64,000 nt of DNA, from the NCBI GenBank assembly GCA_026214975.1, contig CM047817.1:53936246-54000245 (forward strand). The letters run 5' to 3'. A model generated the notes under the pieces. The model was not told the origin of the DNA and ran no database searches. It was given only the letters and a program-made list of their open reading frames with translations. This DNA is from Gentiana macrophylla. Taxonomy: Eukaryota; Streptophyta; Magnoliopsida; Gentianales; Gentianaceae. The number at the start of each line of letters is the position of its first letter. Position 1 is the first letter of the stretch. The position numbers were made by a program, and so were the translations under genes. Below, piece after piece: positions 11,761-25,208 of the stretch.

Positions 11761-12308
11761 CATGCATCGACGTCACGTCACGTCACGTCGATCGATCGAT
11801 CTTTGTGTTAGTGTAAATCTTTGCGATTAAATTCGGCTTTGGATACTACGTCGAAAATGTATCAAGCGCGGTCTCAAAATGAAGATAAAAAAATATGAAC
11901 TTTGGTGAAACAATTTTGATGATCGGTGTTCTAAATCAAAAATTCTGATCGTTTATAAGAAAAAGCGCTCCGGTTAATACAAATATTTTTCATCTTTCAA
12001 AATATACGTCGGAAGGAGTATCGTATTTGGGCTCAAATTGAAGAGCAAAAAAAATGAATTTTGGTGAAAAATTTGATGATCGGAGTTGTAAATCAAAAAT
12101 TCACGGTTGTTTGAAAGAAAAAAAAAAAAACAAACAAACAAACAAACAAACAAACACAGAAGCGTGGAAGATTTAATATATATCTGCGCGCGTCCTCGTA
12201 ATAAAGGGGTAATTTTGTCCGTCTGAAATTATTTGTCCTTTTTGCAATTAAAAAAATGTGTGTATCCTATTTATTCATTTTGTGCCAAAAAAAAAAGGAC
12301 TTTTGCCT

Positions 12309-14746
12309 CTTTATCTCATATAAAAACTACAACAAAAAAAAAGAACAAATAAAAGAATAAAAGATCACATCTGATAGTTGGCGGTGTAAAAAAAAAAAAG
12401 TTTGCGCTCAACCTAGAAAAAAAAGCACACGAGCGAAAGTGTGTGTGTTTCTTTTCTTTTTTTTTTTTTTTTTTGACTATTTGCCCTACCTCAATATCGT
12501 AAGTCGTAACCCCTTTTCCAAATTCAAATTCCTGCAAGCAAAGCAACATAAATCTCTCTCAAAACAGTTCATATCAGAGAGTCCTCCTATAGAGAAACCC
12601 TATCTTCTGAGAAATCCCTTCCTCTCCTCTCCAAACCCCAATCGAATAGGAGATCATCACGGACCTGCTCGAATCTCTCTCACAAAATCCGCTCTCCGGA
12701 AAGACCAAATTATTGATGGAGAGCCTTTGCTAAAATTCAGTCTTATGGTGAGGTTTTTTTTGCCCCAAAGCCAATTCACCCAGGGGATTGCACCCAACCC
12801 TCAGCAAATCTTGGAACACTACTGCGTTCTCATCAATTAATTTGCAAGGTAATATTTACCAATTTGTTTTCGATCATGAATATGATATTGATAGAGTTCA
12901 TTGTTTCAAACTAAGGGCTTTGGTGTTCCTTCGATTTTAATCGATCTGTTTGATTGTTGTTTAACCTTCTTTATGTGTGATTTGTTTTTGTCCTGGGCTT
13001 GCAGTGAAGAAATGATATACAAAAACCGATGACGAAAGGTTAAATCTTTTTGAATAATATTTTTACCACAAATTTATTATTATTATTATTTTTTTCTTAT
13101 GTTGGCAACTCAATTTTTTTTTGGTTTGCTGCTATTTTTCGAGAAGGTTGAAAAGGCAACTATCGAACATTCATCCATACCGGTTGGTATTTCATATGTC
13201 TCCAATGTTTCAGCTTTCAAAATTGAGGTAGATTTTTTTGTCACAATGATTTATATCGGCATTGTTCATGGCGGTTGCATCATTCCCTTTAAGTAAAAGA
13301 AAGTGAGGAAAACGCAACATTAGTATATATGTGACCATAATCTCATATCCGAAAATATTGAAATTGAAGAGAGGTACCATATATCGGAAAGTATTTAGAG
13401 GGTGCTATTTTTATGATTTGTTGTCCCGCTTACATAGTTGGCCAATGGATTTTGAAAGTATTTGGTGGTACTAATTCATGTTATTTAAAATTTATTGTTT
13501 TATAATTTCTCCAAAATCAACTCCATGTTTGTTTTCTTTGTTGACTAACAAATATTGAACCATAACAAGCATTTGTGAAATGTAGGAATAAAAGTAGAAT
13601 CCACTAAAGGCGCGCGTCTACAGGCAAGAACTACCTTTGGGTTCAATTAATTGGTAGTTCAATGCATATCTGACTTACTGACTTAGCTTATCATTATGTT
13701 TTCTCCATTTTCATGTCCCAAATTGTTATAAGCTTACTTGATGTGATATAATGAAATTCCGATGATTGCATTTTCCAATCAAAGGATTAAGCTTCTCGAC
13801 CGGAAACAACGGTTTGTTCCTTTACCTTTTTCGACGTTGTTCTTTTACAAACTTGGAATTTAGTAACTGAGATGTCATTTAATCTTCCATAGAAGAGTTG
13901 AATACTATTCTAATAATTATTTTTAATTGTGCATTTTGTCAGCCAACAAATGGTGAATCACTTAATTGGTTTGGGACAGCGGCACTCCATTTTTGGAACC
14001 TTGCAATCATTGTTAAAGTAGTTTTCCTTTTTTTCAATAAATGATTGTTCCATATTTGTAGTACCTGTAAAGGATTTTTTTGTTATCATCGATCGATGAT
14101 TTTTATGAGGCTTTACTTTTATTTTGCCTCATTTTTTTACTGTCCCAGGTTTTGGACTTTTAGCCGTCTGGATCGATAAAGCTTAGAAAACGCTGTTTGT
14201 AAGTTTTACTTTTGACCTCTAATGGTGAACAAACTTCATCTACAGCTTCAAATTTCATTTCAATTGGAGAGAATATGCAACCGGCAACACTGTGAAAGGT
14301 ATGCATTTTCCATCTCCAAATGTTTTCATTGTTTTGCTTTTCTTTATCATGTTATATGAGCGTAACATCGGTGTACACACCCGAATGCAGGATGTGGTGG
14401 GGCGTGATTTTTTGGATTTTCGATTCATGGAACATCCATCTTTTTTTTATTTTAGGAGGCAGAAAGACAAGACTTTGAAAAAATCACTTTCACATTCGTT
14501 CTTCGTTGATTCGCATTGCTATTTCAACCATTTATTTTTTTGGGACTCATTTGAATCAATAGGTCTCATATCATAATCAATGCTCCAAAAGTGTATTGTG
14601 GAATTTTGTTATGCACATTTATTGTGGCATTATCACTAATCCTTGCTTAATTTGCGGTAAAGTATTGTTTTTTGGACTATTTTAGTGTGCCAAGATTGAT
14701 TTGGATTTTCAGTGACATGTGGTCGGTTTGAAGAATCTATGCGTTG
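12309..14746. other. Intergenic, with a leader-like segment
   Basis: An ORF at 12439-12840 starts in a poly-T run and is followed by GTAATATTTACC. A segment at 13005-13038 is preceded by a pyrimidine-rich tract ending in TTGCAG. The CT-rich stretch near 12550-12640 resembles a plant 5' leader. This could be the start of a spliced transcript, but no conserved domain is readable and later exons are not evident. No other gene is seen. Confidence 0.3.
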
Positions 14747-15101
14747 AAAGAAAAATGGCTAAATTACAATTTTGTCCTCTAACTAGACACGTTTTTCGAT
14801 TTTGGTCTGGTTTTCTCCGACAATTTTAGTCCTGTAAGTGGTCTTTTTTACAAAATAGTCTGAGCGCCGGAAAGACCACTTACAGGACTAAAATTGGTCT
14901 TTTCCGGCAACAATTTTAGTCCTGTAAGTGGTCTTTCTGGCGACAATTTTAGTCCTGTGAGTTGTCTTTCCGGCGTTCAAGACTATTTTTGCAAAAAAAA
15001 GACCACTTACAGGACTAAAATTGTCGTCGAAGAAAAATCAGGACCAAAATCGAAAAAAGTGTAGTTAGAGGACCAAAATTGTAATTTAGCCAAAGAAAAA
15101 T
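14747..15101. mobile_element. Mutator-like MITE with 10-bp TSD
   Basis: The element proper is 14757-15091 (335 bp). It begins GGCTAAATTACAATTTTG and ends with the inverted copy CAAAATTGTAATTTAGCC, and the pairing continues through a longer terminal inverted repeat (TCCTCTAACTA.AC against GT.TAGTTAGAGGA). It is flanked by AAAGAAAAAT at 14747-14756 and 15092-15101. A 10-bp duplication fits Mutator-type transposition (9-11 bp). The centre holds several direct and inverted copies of ACAATTTTAGTCCTGTAAGT joined to GGTCTTTC.GG, so most of the element can fold back on itself. There is no coding capacity. Confidence 0.85.
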
Positions 15102-18100
15102 CACGGGATACCATGGAAATAAGGTACTTTTTGCTTCTTTTTGTGTTTATTTAATTTGCAATTGTATAATGCGTTGATTATTGTTTCTTTAGAATGTGTT
15201 CTTCTCATTGTTTGATTGTTTTATTAATGTACCATATACATTAATATGAATCTCCATCAGACGACGTTCTGCACCGTTTGCACTCACTTACCAAACATAC
15301 AGAAAGATAAAAAAAAAGAATGTAGTTTGGATGTTTTTGAAATTTTGAAGAGTATCATATTTTCACACATATACTTTGCCTTTGATTAAAATTGTTAACT
15401 ATCTTTTGAAGGAAATTTGTTCAATGAACCTCATTTTGATGTTACGAGATGAAGCTTATTTTTAATTGCAAAAAAAGAATGAGCTTGATTCGTTGGATGA
15501 TGGAAAAGGAAAAGAAGCTGCAGTAGGAGAAGTGCTTTATGATTGGCACTATATTCCACACCAAAGTGCTGTGACTCTGCTTTCAACCAAAGTTAGGTAT
15601 TGTGCTTGGCTTTGCCGAGGAAATCTGTAGTCTTATGAGTTATGTGTGAAATCTATTTAATTTTTTGTTTAAGTTTTGATTCTAGGCGAACCTTGCCAAT
15701 CATAATATTAATTAATCATACGTAATAATATATAAGAAAATAGAATTTTCTGCTACCAAAGTTTTCTTTCATGTGTATTTTTATTTCCTCCGTGTTTGTG
15801 GGAGGCTTTTGTGCTCTAAACATGATAGGATTGTTTTTTATGTCTGCAACCATGATGAAGCGCAAATCACGAAGGTCAGCGACATACATTTTTTTTTTGC
15901 TTAAAGCCCCGGTATCCGGAACCCACTTTGTCCGACTAATCCAGTCGGCCCGGTCGACATACATTTTGTTTATTGTATTTTAGGGTGCATTTGAATACTC
16001 ATGCTCTTTGGCTATCAACGAAAAAAAAAGCGGCGTGTCGAGATCGATGGAAAAAACATTTTGATGATGTTGTTAGGGTGGTTCAGATATCTTTGGCAAT
16101 TCCATACACTTTAATTTTGTCTTATTCAAAAAGTGCCTTGGCAAAACAAAAAAATGCCCTGGATTTACCACGAGCCTCGGTGAAATTGAAATGTTTGTGA
16201 TCAGATTTTAGACTTTAATTTTTATGAGTGAAATCTAAAGCGGTTAATATCCGTGTAATACATTTGCTTTTAACAACAATATAGTTAATTTTATATTTAC
16301 TCCTTTGTCATGAATGATTCAAACACCAAAATTTTGTTGGCTACGCAGATATATTTGGATACACGATGTTTGAAACCATTATCCGGTAAAAGTTTCCATG
16401 CTAATAATTCCGTATGTAACATATGTAGTATAGAGTTTTTAAAATTTATTTTATATACACTCATATGGTTGAATTTCCCGTGCATAATGCACGGGAAAAT
16501 AGGTAATTTTAATAAAAATGACATAAATCATATGCTCAATTTATTTTTATTTTTGATAAAATCATATGCTCAATTAAATGGTGCTGATATCATGTTTAAT
16601 ACAAAAATAAATATCAAGAATATTAAAATAAAGTAAAAGAGTCATGTTCTTACTAAGATGAAATAAATAAATAAAAACTAAGAAATAAAAACATAATCAA
16701 TGAGAAAGTACATATTTTGATGAAAATAATGGGAACATTAATTATCGATCCCGTACAATGTCATTCATCTATCTCATAGATTCGAGTGAAGTTAGTCATC
16801 AAATCGATATAATTTGGCGTAAACTCTCTCCTTCACGATCTACAAACACATCAACCTTAGAATTATAAGAGGACGATAAAAATATCTTAAACATCTACGA
16901 GGAAGCAAGATTCAAATAAATGAGATAAACACAAATGCATCTATATAAATATAGTGCGGTGACATCGAAACAAAACGATTGAAGATTTCTTATAATTATA
17001 TGGTTACGGCAATAAATAGTCTATATAAAATTTCAAACTTTCATTTTCACAACATTATTTAGCATAGAATGTCTTGGCACTTACCACAATGAAGGGTTCC
17101 GACATAATAATTTCTTCTCACCATAAGTCCAAACATTTTTGCATACCTCAGCAGCAACAATTAGAGCGATGGGAGTATAAGAACCATTAATGTTTCTATC
17201 ATCAACTCAATATCCAAGAACATAAGCATCTAACCTTAAAAATACATTCCTCTTCACATATATAATGTGCTTCTTGTGCAATAATATATTGTCTTCACCA
17301 CATCAAAAATATAAATATAAATTCATTAAAGAAAAAAGCAAATAAGGAAACCAAAGGAAAGAAAGACTTAAAATTGTTAGTAAATAAGTATATGTATTAC
17401 TTTAAGGTTCAAGTGAATAGAGTGAATCCATCATCAAGGGTGAGCGGATGTTAAACAAAGCATAAGTAGCCACACCAAGATGTACTCCATCATCAGCTTC
17501 CAATATGATCTTGCTCCAGATTTCTGAATGAGAAACTTCATAATACGTTCATCAAAAGAGTCAATGACGGATGAAAGAAAGAAGAAAAAGTGATAAACCA
17601 TCAAGAATGGACGCACATCACTACCTTACGTACCAGCGGTACATCAAATGAAGTGAAACCACGTGTAGTTAAAACTAACATGTATCGCTACTGTTCATCC
17701 GTTTCTTGGCCACAGTTTTTTGAAAACCAAAAAACAGCCTTGGCTTTAAAAAAAAGTTGGAAACAATGCTCGTTGCACTCGTGGAATGGATTTAATGCAT
17801 TCCAGGGATCAGGATGTGCCCTTTCTTCAATTATCCTATATGATTTAGTACAAATAAATGACATGTTTAATAATTCAACCTACTTGTTTTGTAAAGTAAA
17901 ATAATTGAAATGGTGGACACTTCATAATTCAAGTTAGTGTCAGAAAACATTACGTGTAAAAGCACGATTAGTTGATGACTTTTATACTCTGAAGCACGGA
18001 AAAATCCCTCAAGGGGCAGCTCCTATTATGACATGTATATGTAGAAATTGTCCACCTTTATTTTATACGCCTTTAGATGCACCATCTCGGTTGAAAACGA

Positions 18101-20314
18101 TTCTCGATATTTGAGATTCCAAGGCGTAAATAACCAATGGTTCAAAACAAATGACAAATAAAATATAAGAGTATGACATATCATAAACGAAGACGCAAGG
18201 AGGCATGTCAAATCACATTATGCACACTTCAAGATCACAATACCACATGTTTGGCATAATAACAAACTAAGCACCGAAAAGAAATAACGCAATAGACCAA
18301 AAACCAAGTTGGGACCTTACCAACACATTCGGCCACAAACTTTCCTCCCCTTCCCGTTACGGCGTTACCTGCAGGGCTGCAACCTCTTTAGCCTAAAATA
18401 AAAGTACGAAATTAGAATGTCTTATTAATCACAATAAAAAAAAAACATGACAAATTGGGATGAACTCATGAATCCGTTGAAGATTTGTGACTAAATCTCC
18501 ACAATTAATCACCCAAGATAAAACCCCAAAAAAATTCATCCAAACATAAGATAACAATGATTCATCAATGTTTCTCCAAATTAAGCCTCTAGTAATTATC
18601 ATTCTAATGTAATCATCACCATGGCACTGGCATACAAATCATCACTATATAACAAAATTGAAATATGTATACATAAATATTTATGAAAAACAATAATAAT
18701 ATAAAGTAAAAAAAAATAAAAGTGAAAACAAAAAAGAAATGAATTTTAACATACATACCTTGCCGTGTTTCACTTTTTTCTGGAAGCAGAAAGACAACGC
18801 TAAAGTAAATCGACATTTTCGACATACATACGCAATTCATTTAGGTATTGGTTTTAGGGTAAAGAATATATCTTATATTTGATGTAATGAACATGAAAAA
18901 GGTTAAACCACGGGAAGAAAGTGCATGTACATTAGCTTATTCCAATGTAATACACTGATACTTCAATTCAGTGCTTTAGAAATGATGCTTATAATATATC
19001 TCGTAACATGAATTACACTATTATAAAAATTTAAAAACATGCATAAAAAACGTCTCTGGTAGAAAATTCCGCTGGTAGCAAAACATCAATAACACGAAAC
19101 CATGAACATCTGCCAAGCACAAAAACAACTTTGCATCAACCAATACACAATTGGTAACTAACTAAAACTTTGTTCATTGTGTCGCTAACCAAACTGAAAA
19201 AAAATAACGAAGCAACATAAGTAGAAACAAATAAAATTTGAAGAAATCAGTGATGAAAATGGAAAGTATATTGAACGTACCCTCGAAATGGAAACCAAAG
19301 GAGAAAAAACAGCACCCAAGCACATCAAATCCAAAAAGCAATCCAAGAAAAAGCTACTACCTGTCTGTTTTGCTGAGGACGGATTATTCGTCCATTCCGT
19401 CATTTACAGGCAATCCTTGAGATAATCTGCTTGTCATCTCCATTCCAACAACAACCTATATCTCAAATCTACACTTCTTCATCCGAGGGTCTTGGATTCC
19501 AGCACAATTGATGGTTCCATGAAACATAGTAAAAAAAATATAAATATAATTACTCAACTTGTGTCTCTATTTTATTACTCTCATAGTCTCATATAAGAAT
19601 TTCATTCAGAAAAAGACCTGAAAACCTTATTGTCATCGCCCTCGCCAATAATCCTCCCATATTTTGACTCCTCCACACAGAAATCTACAAAATTTAAATA
19701 ACATAAAAACTGTGACATAAAACTGAGAGGTAGTATGATGGACATCAGTGGTTTTTATAGGATTGGAGATGATGGTCTTCTATGATTGAAACTTGATTTA
19801 TTGAGCTTGAACATTTCAATTCAAAGCCTCTCACTTTGAAAAATATGTAATACTTATTATGGTTAACATTGGATTTGTAATGGTTAGATTTTTGTTCCCT
19901 CTGTTCCTGCTCCACCACAGCATTATGAGCAAATCAGTAACAAATTCGTCCTGAAATGAAACATATTAATTTTACAATCAAGCCATTGTCTTAGAAAAAC
20001 TGTTATCTATGAACTCAAAATTTTAAAATGGTAAGCAAAACAAATAACGAGAATGTTGTCAAATCAACATGAATCAATAAAAAAATCTTGATTGATACAC
20101 TAAAAATTAAAATATAAAATGAAAAATGAAAAAATGGGAAGAAAAAAAATCCTGGGAAGACACACTAAAATGAATAAATGATGAAAACTAATCTACGAAT
20201 ATGAAGAAGATAAACAGCAACAAAAAGATGTATGCTTTCAACGAAGATGAAGAAGACGTGGATTGTTACCGGGTTTGGGTCGGGTAATTGAAGGGAAACG
20301 GGCTAAATTGCTTC

Positions 20315-20320
<6 letters not shown>
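15102..20320. other. Long stretch without a recognised gene
   Basis: AT-rich DNA with scattered short ORFs, none recognised. Some segments (16800-17600, 18300-18420, 19240-19400) are less AT-biased and on the minus strand contain exon-like stretches next to possible splice sites, but no domain is readable and reading frames are broken. A perfect 12-bp stem hairpin lies at 16473-16497. A TA microsatellite closes the stretch. Confidence 0.4.
16473..16497. other. Perfect 12-bp stem hairpin
   Basis: TTTCCCGTGCAT, one loop base, then ATGCACGGGAAA. Similar CCCGTGCA...TGCACGGG palindromes occur near the ends of plant DNA transposons, including Helitrons. No CTRR terminus follows within 20 bases on either strand, so I do not assign it to an element. 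Confidence 0.6.

Positions 20321-20360
<40 letters not shown>
20321..20360. repeat. (TA)n microsatellite
   Basis: A TA tract of about 40 bp adjoining the tandem duplication that starts at 20361. Confidence 0.9.
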
Positions 20361-20979
<619 letters not shown>

Positions 20980-21609
20980 TTCAATACGTTTGAATTCGAA
21001 ATGGTTAGAAGATATAATAGTTTACCAACCATATAAGTATTTTTAAATAGTTTTTATAAAGAATAGAACCAACACTACTTTTAAATGTATGTTCTAGAAA
21101 GATGGATGCAAATCCTCTTTTAAGATGTCCAAGTCGGGTTTTAGAACCCTATCAATATTCCCGAAGAAAATATGTTTAAAGATTATAATGTCTTCATCAA
21201 ACAAAAGTAATAACCGAAGTTATACAGATTTTGAAAGTTTAGTGTCTTTGCAGTAGTCGTATTTTCAGAATAAAAGACACGACAAGCAGATAAGTATATA
21301 TTATATAATTTAAAAGATATATTTGATAATGTTACGGTTTCTTAGACGGACACCCCACTCCGGGTCGAGAGGAGATTTGATTTTATTCGGTCACGGTGAG
21401 TTTTCGAGAATCCCGGCATCGAGGCCTTGCTCTAGGCTATAATAAAGTACATTTTATATGCGAGGAGCCGGTCAAGAAATCGATGCAACATCGAGACAGA
21501 TTTAGAGTCCTCTGCAGGACACAGATCGGATTAGAACCGTATCATTATCGACATTCTGATAAATTATTAACTACAACAAATAATACCAGTTACAAGAAGT
21601 AATATCAAA

Positions 21610-21639
21610 CTAGTGGGTAGCTATCGTGCGCTGCACGAT
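21610..21639 (-). other. Helitron 3' terminus (hairpin plus CTAG)
   Basis: The stem arms are at 21623-21629 and 21633-21639 with a 3-base loop, and CTAG is at 21610-21613 with a host T (minus strand) beyond. Spacing and order are those of a Helitron end. This is better supported than the proposed 5' end. Confidence 0.55.
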
Positions 21640-22666
21640 TATGCCCTGTAGTTGTTACGTGCGAGGAATGGGAGGGTTGAGGGGGACATGCGAGGAAAGG
21701 GAAGGTTGAGGGAGAGGAGGGAGAGGAGGGAGAGGTATATCGAACATTTTTTGTGTATCATTTTTCATTCCAAGTGTGCACTCTTTTAAATTTTTAATCA
21801 TAACCTTTAGTAAACTTATGAGCCTCATCAAAATCGCTTGTTTTCTCCCAGTAATAACATGTTTTTATTAAAAAGAGGCTTAAATGACCAACAGATAGTA
21901 AAAAAAATGGTTTCCATGCCAAGAGACAAAGACATAATAATCACAACATTATAAAGCCAGCCCTTGATACATCCATAATAGTCCTTTTATTTAGCGACTA
22001 AATTTAAGAGATACACTATGTAATATATAGTGAACTATCCTTCTGTGTGTGTACACACTTGATCGTCCCACTTTAATTAGCATCCGTACAAGATTAGTTA
22101 CTAAAAGTCATTCACACGATCTAACTAAGTTGCACATTATCAACACGATTATTCACACGATCTAATCTTCCCATCCTTATGACCACTACAAACCAATTTA
22201 CTCCTCGATCAACCGTCAAACACATTGTTGGCGGATTCAAGAAACGGTGCAGCGTCCTCATCCTCTCTCTTTGCTCTGCCTCCTATTCCCAGTCCAGGTT
22301 CATATGCATTCAACAAATTCCAAACTCTTACACACTGATTCTGTCCCCGCCCACAATTACGATTACATGCAAGAAAATGTTCTCATATATTTTCCAACTC
22401 GAAACACATTAACATTAGCGATAGACTTCTAGCTAATTCATTTCTTAACATTAAAATACATGCAGGGGTTACCAAAAACAAACACAGATATCTATAAGTT
22501 AAGTCTTATTTGTTAGTAATGTTTGAAGTTCTATTCTCAATCAGTATTATATATCGATCATATATACATAAATGAATGAATTAAGTTAATCGTTATCAGG
22601 TTATACAACTTGCCTTCCTAAAGATTTAATGTTGGGTGAATCATTTTTATATCATGTTCTACAATT

Positions 22667-22840
22667 TGTAAAGTCCCACATCGGTAAAGTAAGTAAATGC
22701 TCACCCCATATAAATGTGAGACATAAAAGTCTTGTCAACTCGGTTAGCCCTTTTAGACCAGCGAGCGGCGGTCTAGCAGGTTGACCGGACCATTTATGAC
22801 TCATTTAAGCGCTACTGAGGCCGGGGTCTGGGGCGTTACA
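22667..22840 (+). repeat. Solo TRIM LTR
   Basis: 174 bp starting TGTAAAGTCCCACATCGG and ending GGGGCGTTACA, matching the LTRs of the TRIM at 7469-7966 through most of its length. The termini TGTAA and TTACA are intact. No 5-bp duplication is obvious in the flanks. A solo LTR normally results from recombination between the two LTRs of a full element. Confidence 0.75.
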
Positions 22841-23063
22841 TACACCCTACATCCAAACAGGAACATATGGAAATTGTGATGAAACGGATGAAAAAACTTT
22901 GAAATTTGGAGAATGAGCATTTTCATGAAACCGGCCACAATTATAACTAAGTTGTTCTTACTAAAAGAAGGCATATAACCATATCATTATAAGCATAAGA
23001 TATTTCTCAAAGCATATATAGCCCTTCTTCTTTCTCAATCTGAGAAAATAAACACCTAAGCAG

Positions 23064-23198
23064 GAGACTCGTATACAAATGGTCCGAGTTACAAAGCGCA
23101 AAAAGAAACCAAATTGGTGAAAATGGAAACACAGAGACTCATATACATGGTCCGAGTTACAAAGCGCAAAAAGAAACCAAATTGGTGAAAATGGAAAC
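23064..23198. repeat. Two-copy tandem duplication, 70-bp period
   Basis: Units 23064-23133 and 23134-23198 share GAGACTC.TATAC, GGTCCGAGTTACAAAGCGC and AAAACCAAATTGGTGAAAATGG-type sequence with a few differences in the first third. It lies within the proposed Helitron. Confidence 0.85.
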
Positions 23199-24031
23199 AT
23201 ACATATAGTCGTACAACAACTAATGCACAATGAGATCCTAAATAATTTTGCGGGTTCACTTTGTCTCCATCATCTCCACGTTTTCTATCTTAATTGCGTG
23301 GCATGGCTCTGAGCTATTTGAGTGTGTTTTCTTGCTCCGAATCCCGAATCACTCATCCAAAAGGCTGATAGGAAAAGAAAAGAAAAGATTCAAATGATTG
23401 ATCAATCATTCAACAAGAAAATTAAAATCAAACGCTAACGATGCTCCTCGTGAAGAACATAGAATACTCAACACTCTGGGTACCTTATCGCATGAATTTA
23501 CGACAAAAATGTAGAAACGACTTACTCAAATTCATCCGAAATGGATTGGATTAATAATTGGAATCTTCGTTTGAGATCATAAAATCTGCTTGGGATCACA
23601 AAGACGCGCACCATATGTCACCTTAAATCTTTATCATTGGAGTCAAGGAAAAGAGAACATAATCTGAAAACATATCCATGCTCGGTCCCGATCAAATTCA
23701 CCTGCATGAAATCGATGAATAAAGTATGGAAAATAAGAACTTCAAAACATAAAAATTCAACCGACCAAGTAAGCAAGGTGAAAAATGGTGGTAAAACTTT
23801 TCATCGACCCCAGGGTTCTAAATTCCGACATCCCTATATCCTCTGGCAACTGGAGTATATCGTTGCCTTTGTTCGAAACAGCTACCTTAGTTTACCACAT
23901 AAAAACTTTTGATCAAGCATATATGGAATCGATAACACAAATTATGGTGTTTTTTCCGGGCCAATGAATTTTTTTGAGCAATGAACAAAAGCGAAAAGGA
24001 AACGAGGAAAGAGAACAGGAGGAGCGTACCT

Positions 24032-24191
24032 TTAACATTGCGTTGACAGCCTCTGCATTTGGATAGTTTAATCGAAAGAGAAAAGCAATTGTTGGTAGGA
24101 TAACCGTCGGGACGTTACAACAATTAATGATTTGTCGATTCCGCCCATGATTATGCCTGGACAAGCTGAATAGTCCGAATGGTTCTGACAT
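24032..24191 (-). CDS. Possible first exon of a captured gene
   Basis: On the minus strand an ATG at 24191 opens a frame of about 53 codons starting MSEPFGLFSLSRHNHG and ends at a plausible splice donor (AAAG then GTACGC). The minus strand between 24190 and 23250 has another open stretch (around 23790-23900, with LPEDIGMSEFRTLG) and a good splice acceptor at about 23365, a pyrimidine tract ending CTATCAG. I do not recognise the protein, and the frames do not connect in a way I can verify. It may be a gene fragment carried by the surrounding Helitron. Confidence 0.2.
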
Positions 24192-25208
24192 TTTAGGCGT
24201 TTGTTTTCAATTTGTAATTTATTTGTATTGGAGAGATTGAGGAGAAGTTGGAAAAGCGATTCAAAAAAAGAAAAGAACGGCGTCGTTTGAGACTGCCAAT
24301 TTTTTTGGTCGTCCAAAGATGTGTGTAATTAATATAAGCTTCTAAATATAAGATACAGTTGCGAGTGGTAGTTTTATAACATTTCAACAATTTATTCTAC
24401 TACAATGATTATTTTCAGATAAGCTATCCATCTTATTTTCAGTCAAATGTTTCCAGTACATATAGCATGCAGTAGTTAACAGTACATATATTTTCAATAA
24501 GCATATCACTATATTCTAGACGAATAGTAAAGAACTCTAAAAGCTTACTCAGTCGCTTTCTTAGTTCCCTCTTGATGCTTAGACACTCCTTACGGGGCAT
24601 TCGTGCTCACTCCTTCAGTTATTATATTTTTCAGATGAGATTCAGAGTATCGAGAATGTGAAGAGACAATGTCTGGCTCGCTATTCTAGATAGATTTGTC
24701 GGAGAAAACGTGTGGAACCACGTGTCAATAGTAGAGAGAGTAATGATCCTTGTTTTCCACAATGGAATGTTGGTGGAAATAAATAAGTTCTGGATTACAA
24801 GAAGGTGAACGGTCCATTATGTCTTTTGAGATTTTTTTGATGATGTAAAACACAGGCGGAACCGGTAGTATTATATTAACGTAATATGATATTATTTATA
24901 TTATTGTGATTTTAGTTTTCGATTTTTCAGCAAGAAAACTTTAATTGAAATTTCGGTTTGGATCATGGCCAAACGATTCGGATCCGGATAATTAGGGAAA
25001 ATCTAGGTCGGTCGTTACATGTACCCGTATTAAATCCATTTTAATTTCTGTCTGAAGTTGGTTGAGTTCTGTTTGTAGACTTCGTTTATATTACAATCTA
25101 TACATATATGATATGGATAAGGAAAATTATATGTTCCTGTTTATTTCCTGTTAGTTAGATTTTTATTTTCTTTGTTATATTTTATTTCTCTTTTTGCTTT
25201 TCATTTAG

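Larger units (their letters stand above)
9012..12308. mobile_element. Probable Mutator-type element (Pack-MULE-like)
   Basis: Sequence at 9012-9120 is an imperfect inverted copy of 12205-12308. The left end reads TTGCATTAAGGACAAA then ACTAAATTACCCTT. The right end on the minus strand reads TTGCAAAAAGGACAAA then ACAAAATTACCCCT. The outer edges also pair loosely (TTTTAAGTCC against AAAAGTCC). Long terminal inverted repeats around non-transposase DNA are typical of Mutator-like elements that carry gene fragments. A C2H2 zinc-finger fragment lies inside. I did not find a clean 9-11 bp target duplication, so the exact edges are uncertain. Confidence 0.4.
21610..24740 (-). mobile_element. Probable non-autonomous Helitron
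   Basis: On the minus strand the sequence ends with a hairpin (ATCGTGC, loop AGC, GCACGAT), then AGCTACCCA, CTAG and a flanking T. This is the standard Helitron 3' terminus: a short hairpin about 10 bases before CTRR, inserted next to T. A candidate 5' end on the same strand lies near 24740, where TCTCTCTACTATTGACACG resembles Helitron 5' ends. The base before its TC is C rather than the usual A, so this end is tentative. The interior has no Rep/helicase motif I can read but contains exon-like minus-strand pieces and a solo TRIM LTR. Confidence 0.4.

Noticed and set aside
16473..16497. Helitron end suggested by the GTGCAT hairpin
   Set aside because: No CTRR followed by T within the normal distance on either strand.
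17434..17616. Minus-strand ORF, with another frame reading ILEADDGVHLGVATYALF
   Set aside because: Two frames compete, neither has a recognised domain, and splice sites are unclear; not enough to call an exon.
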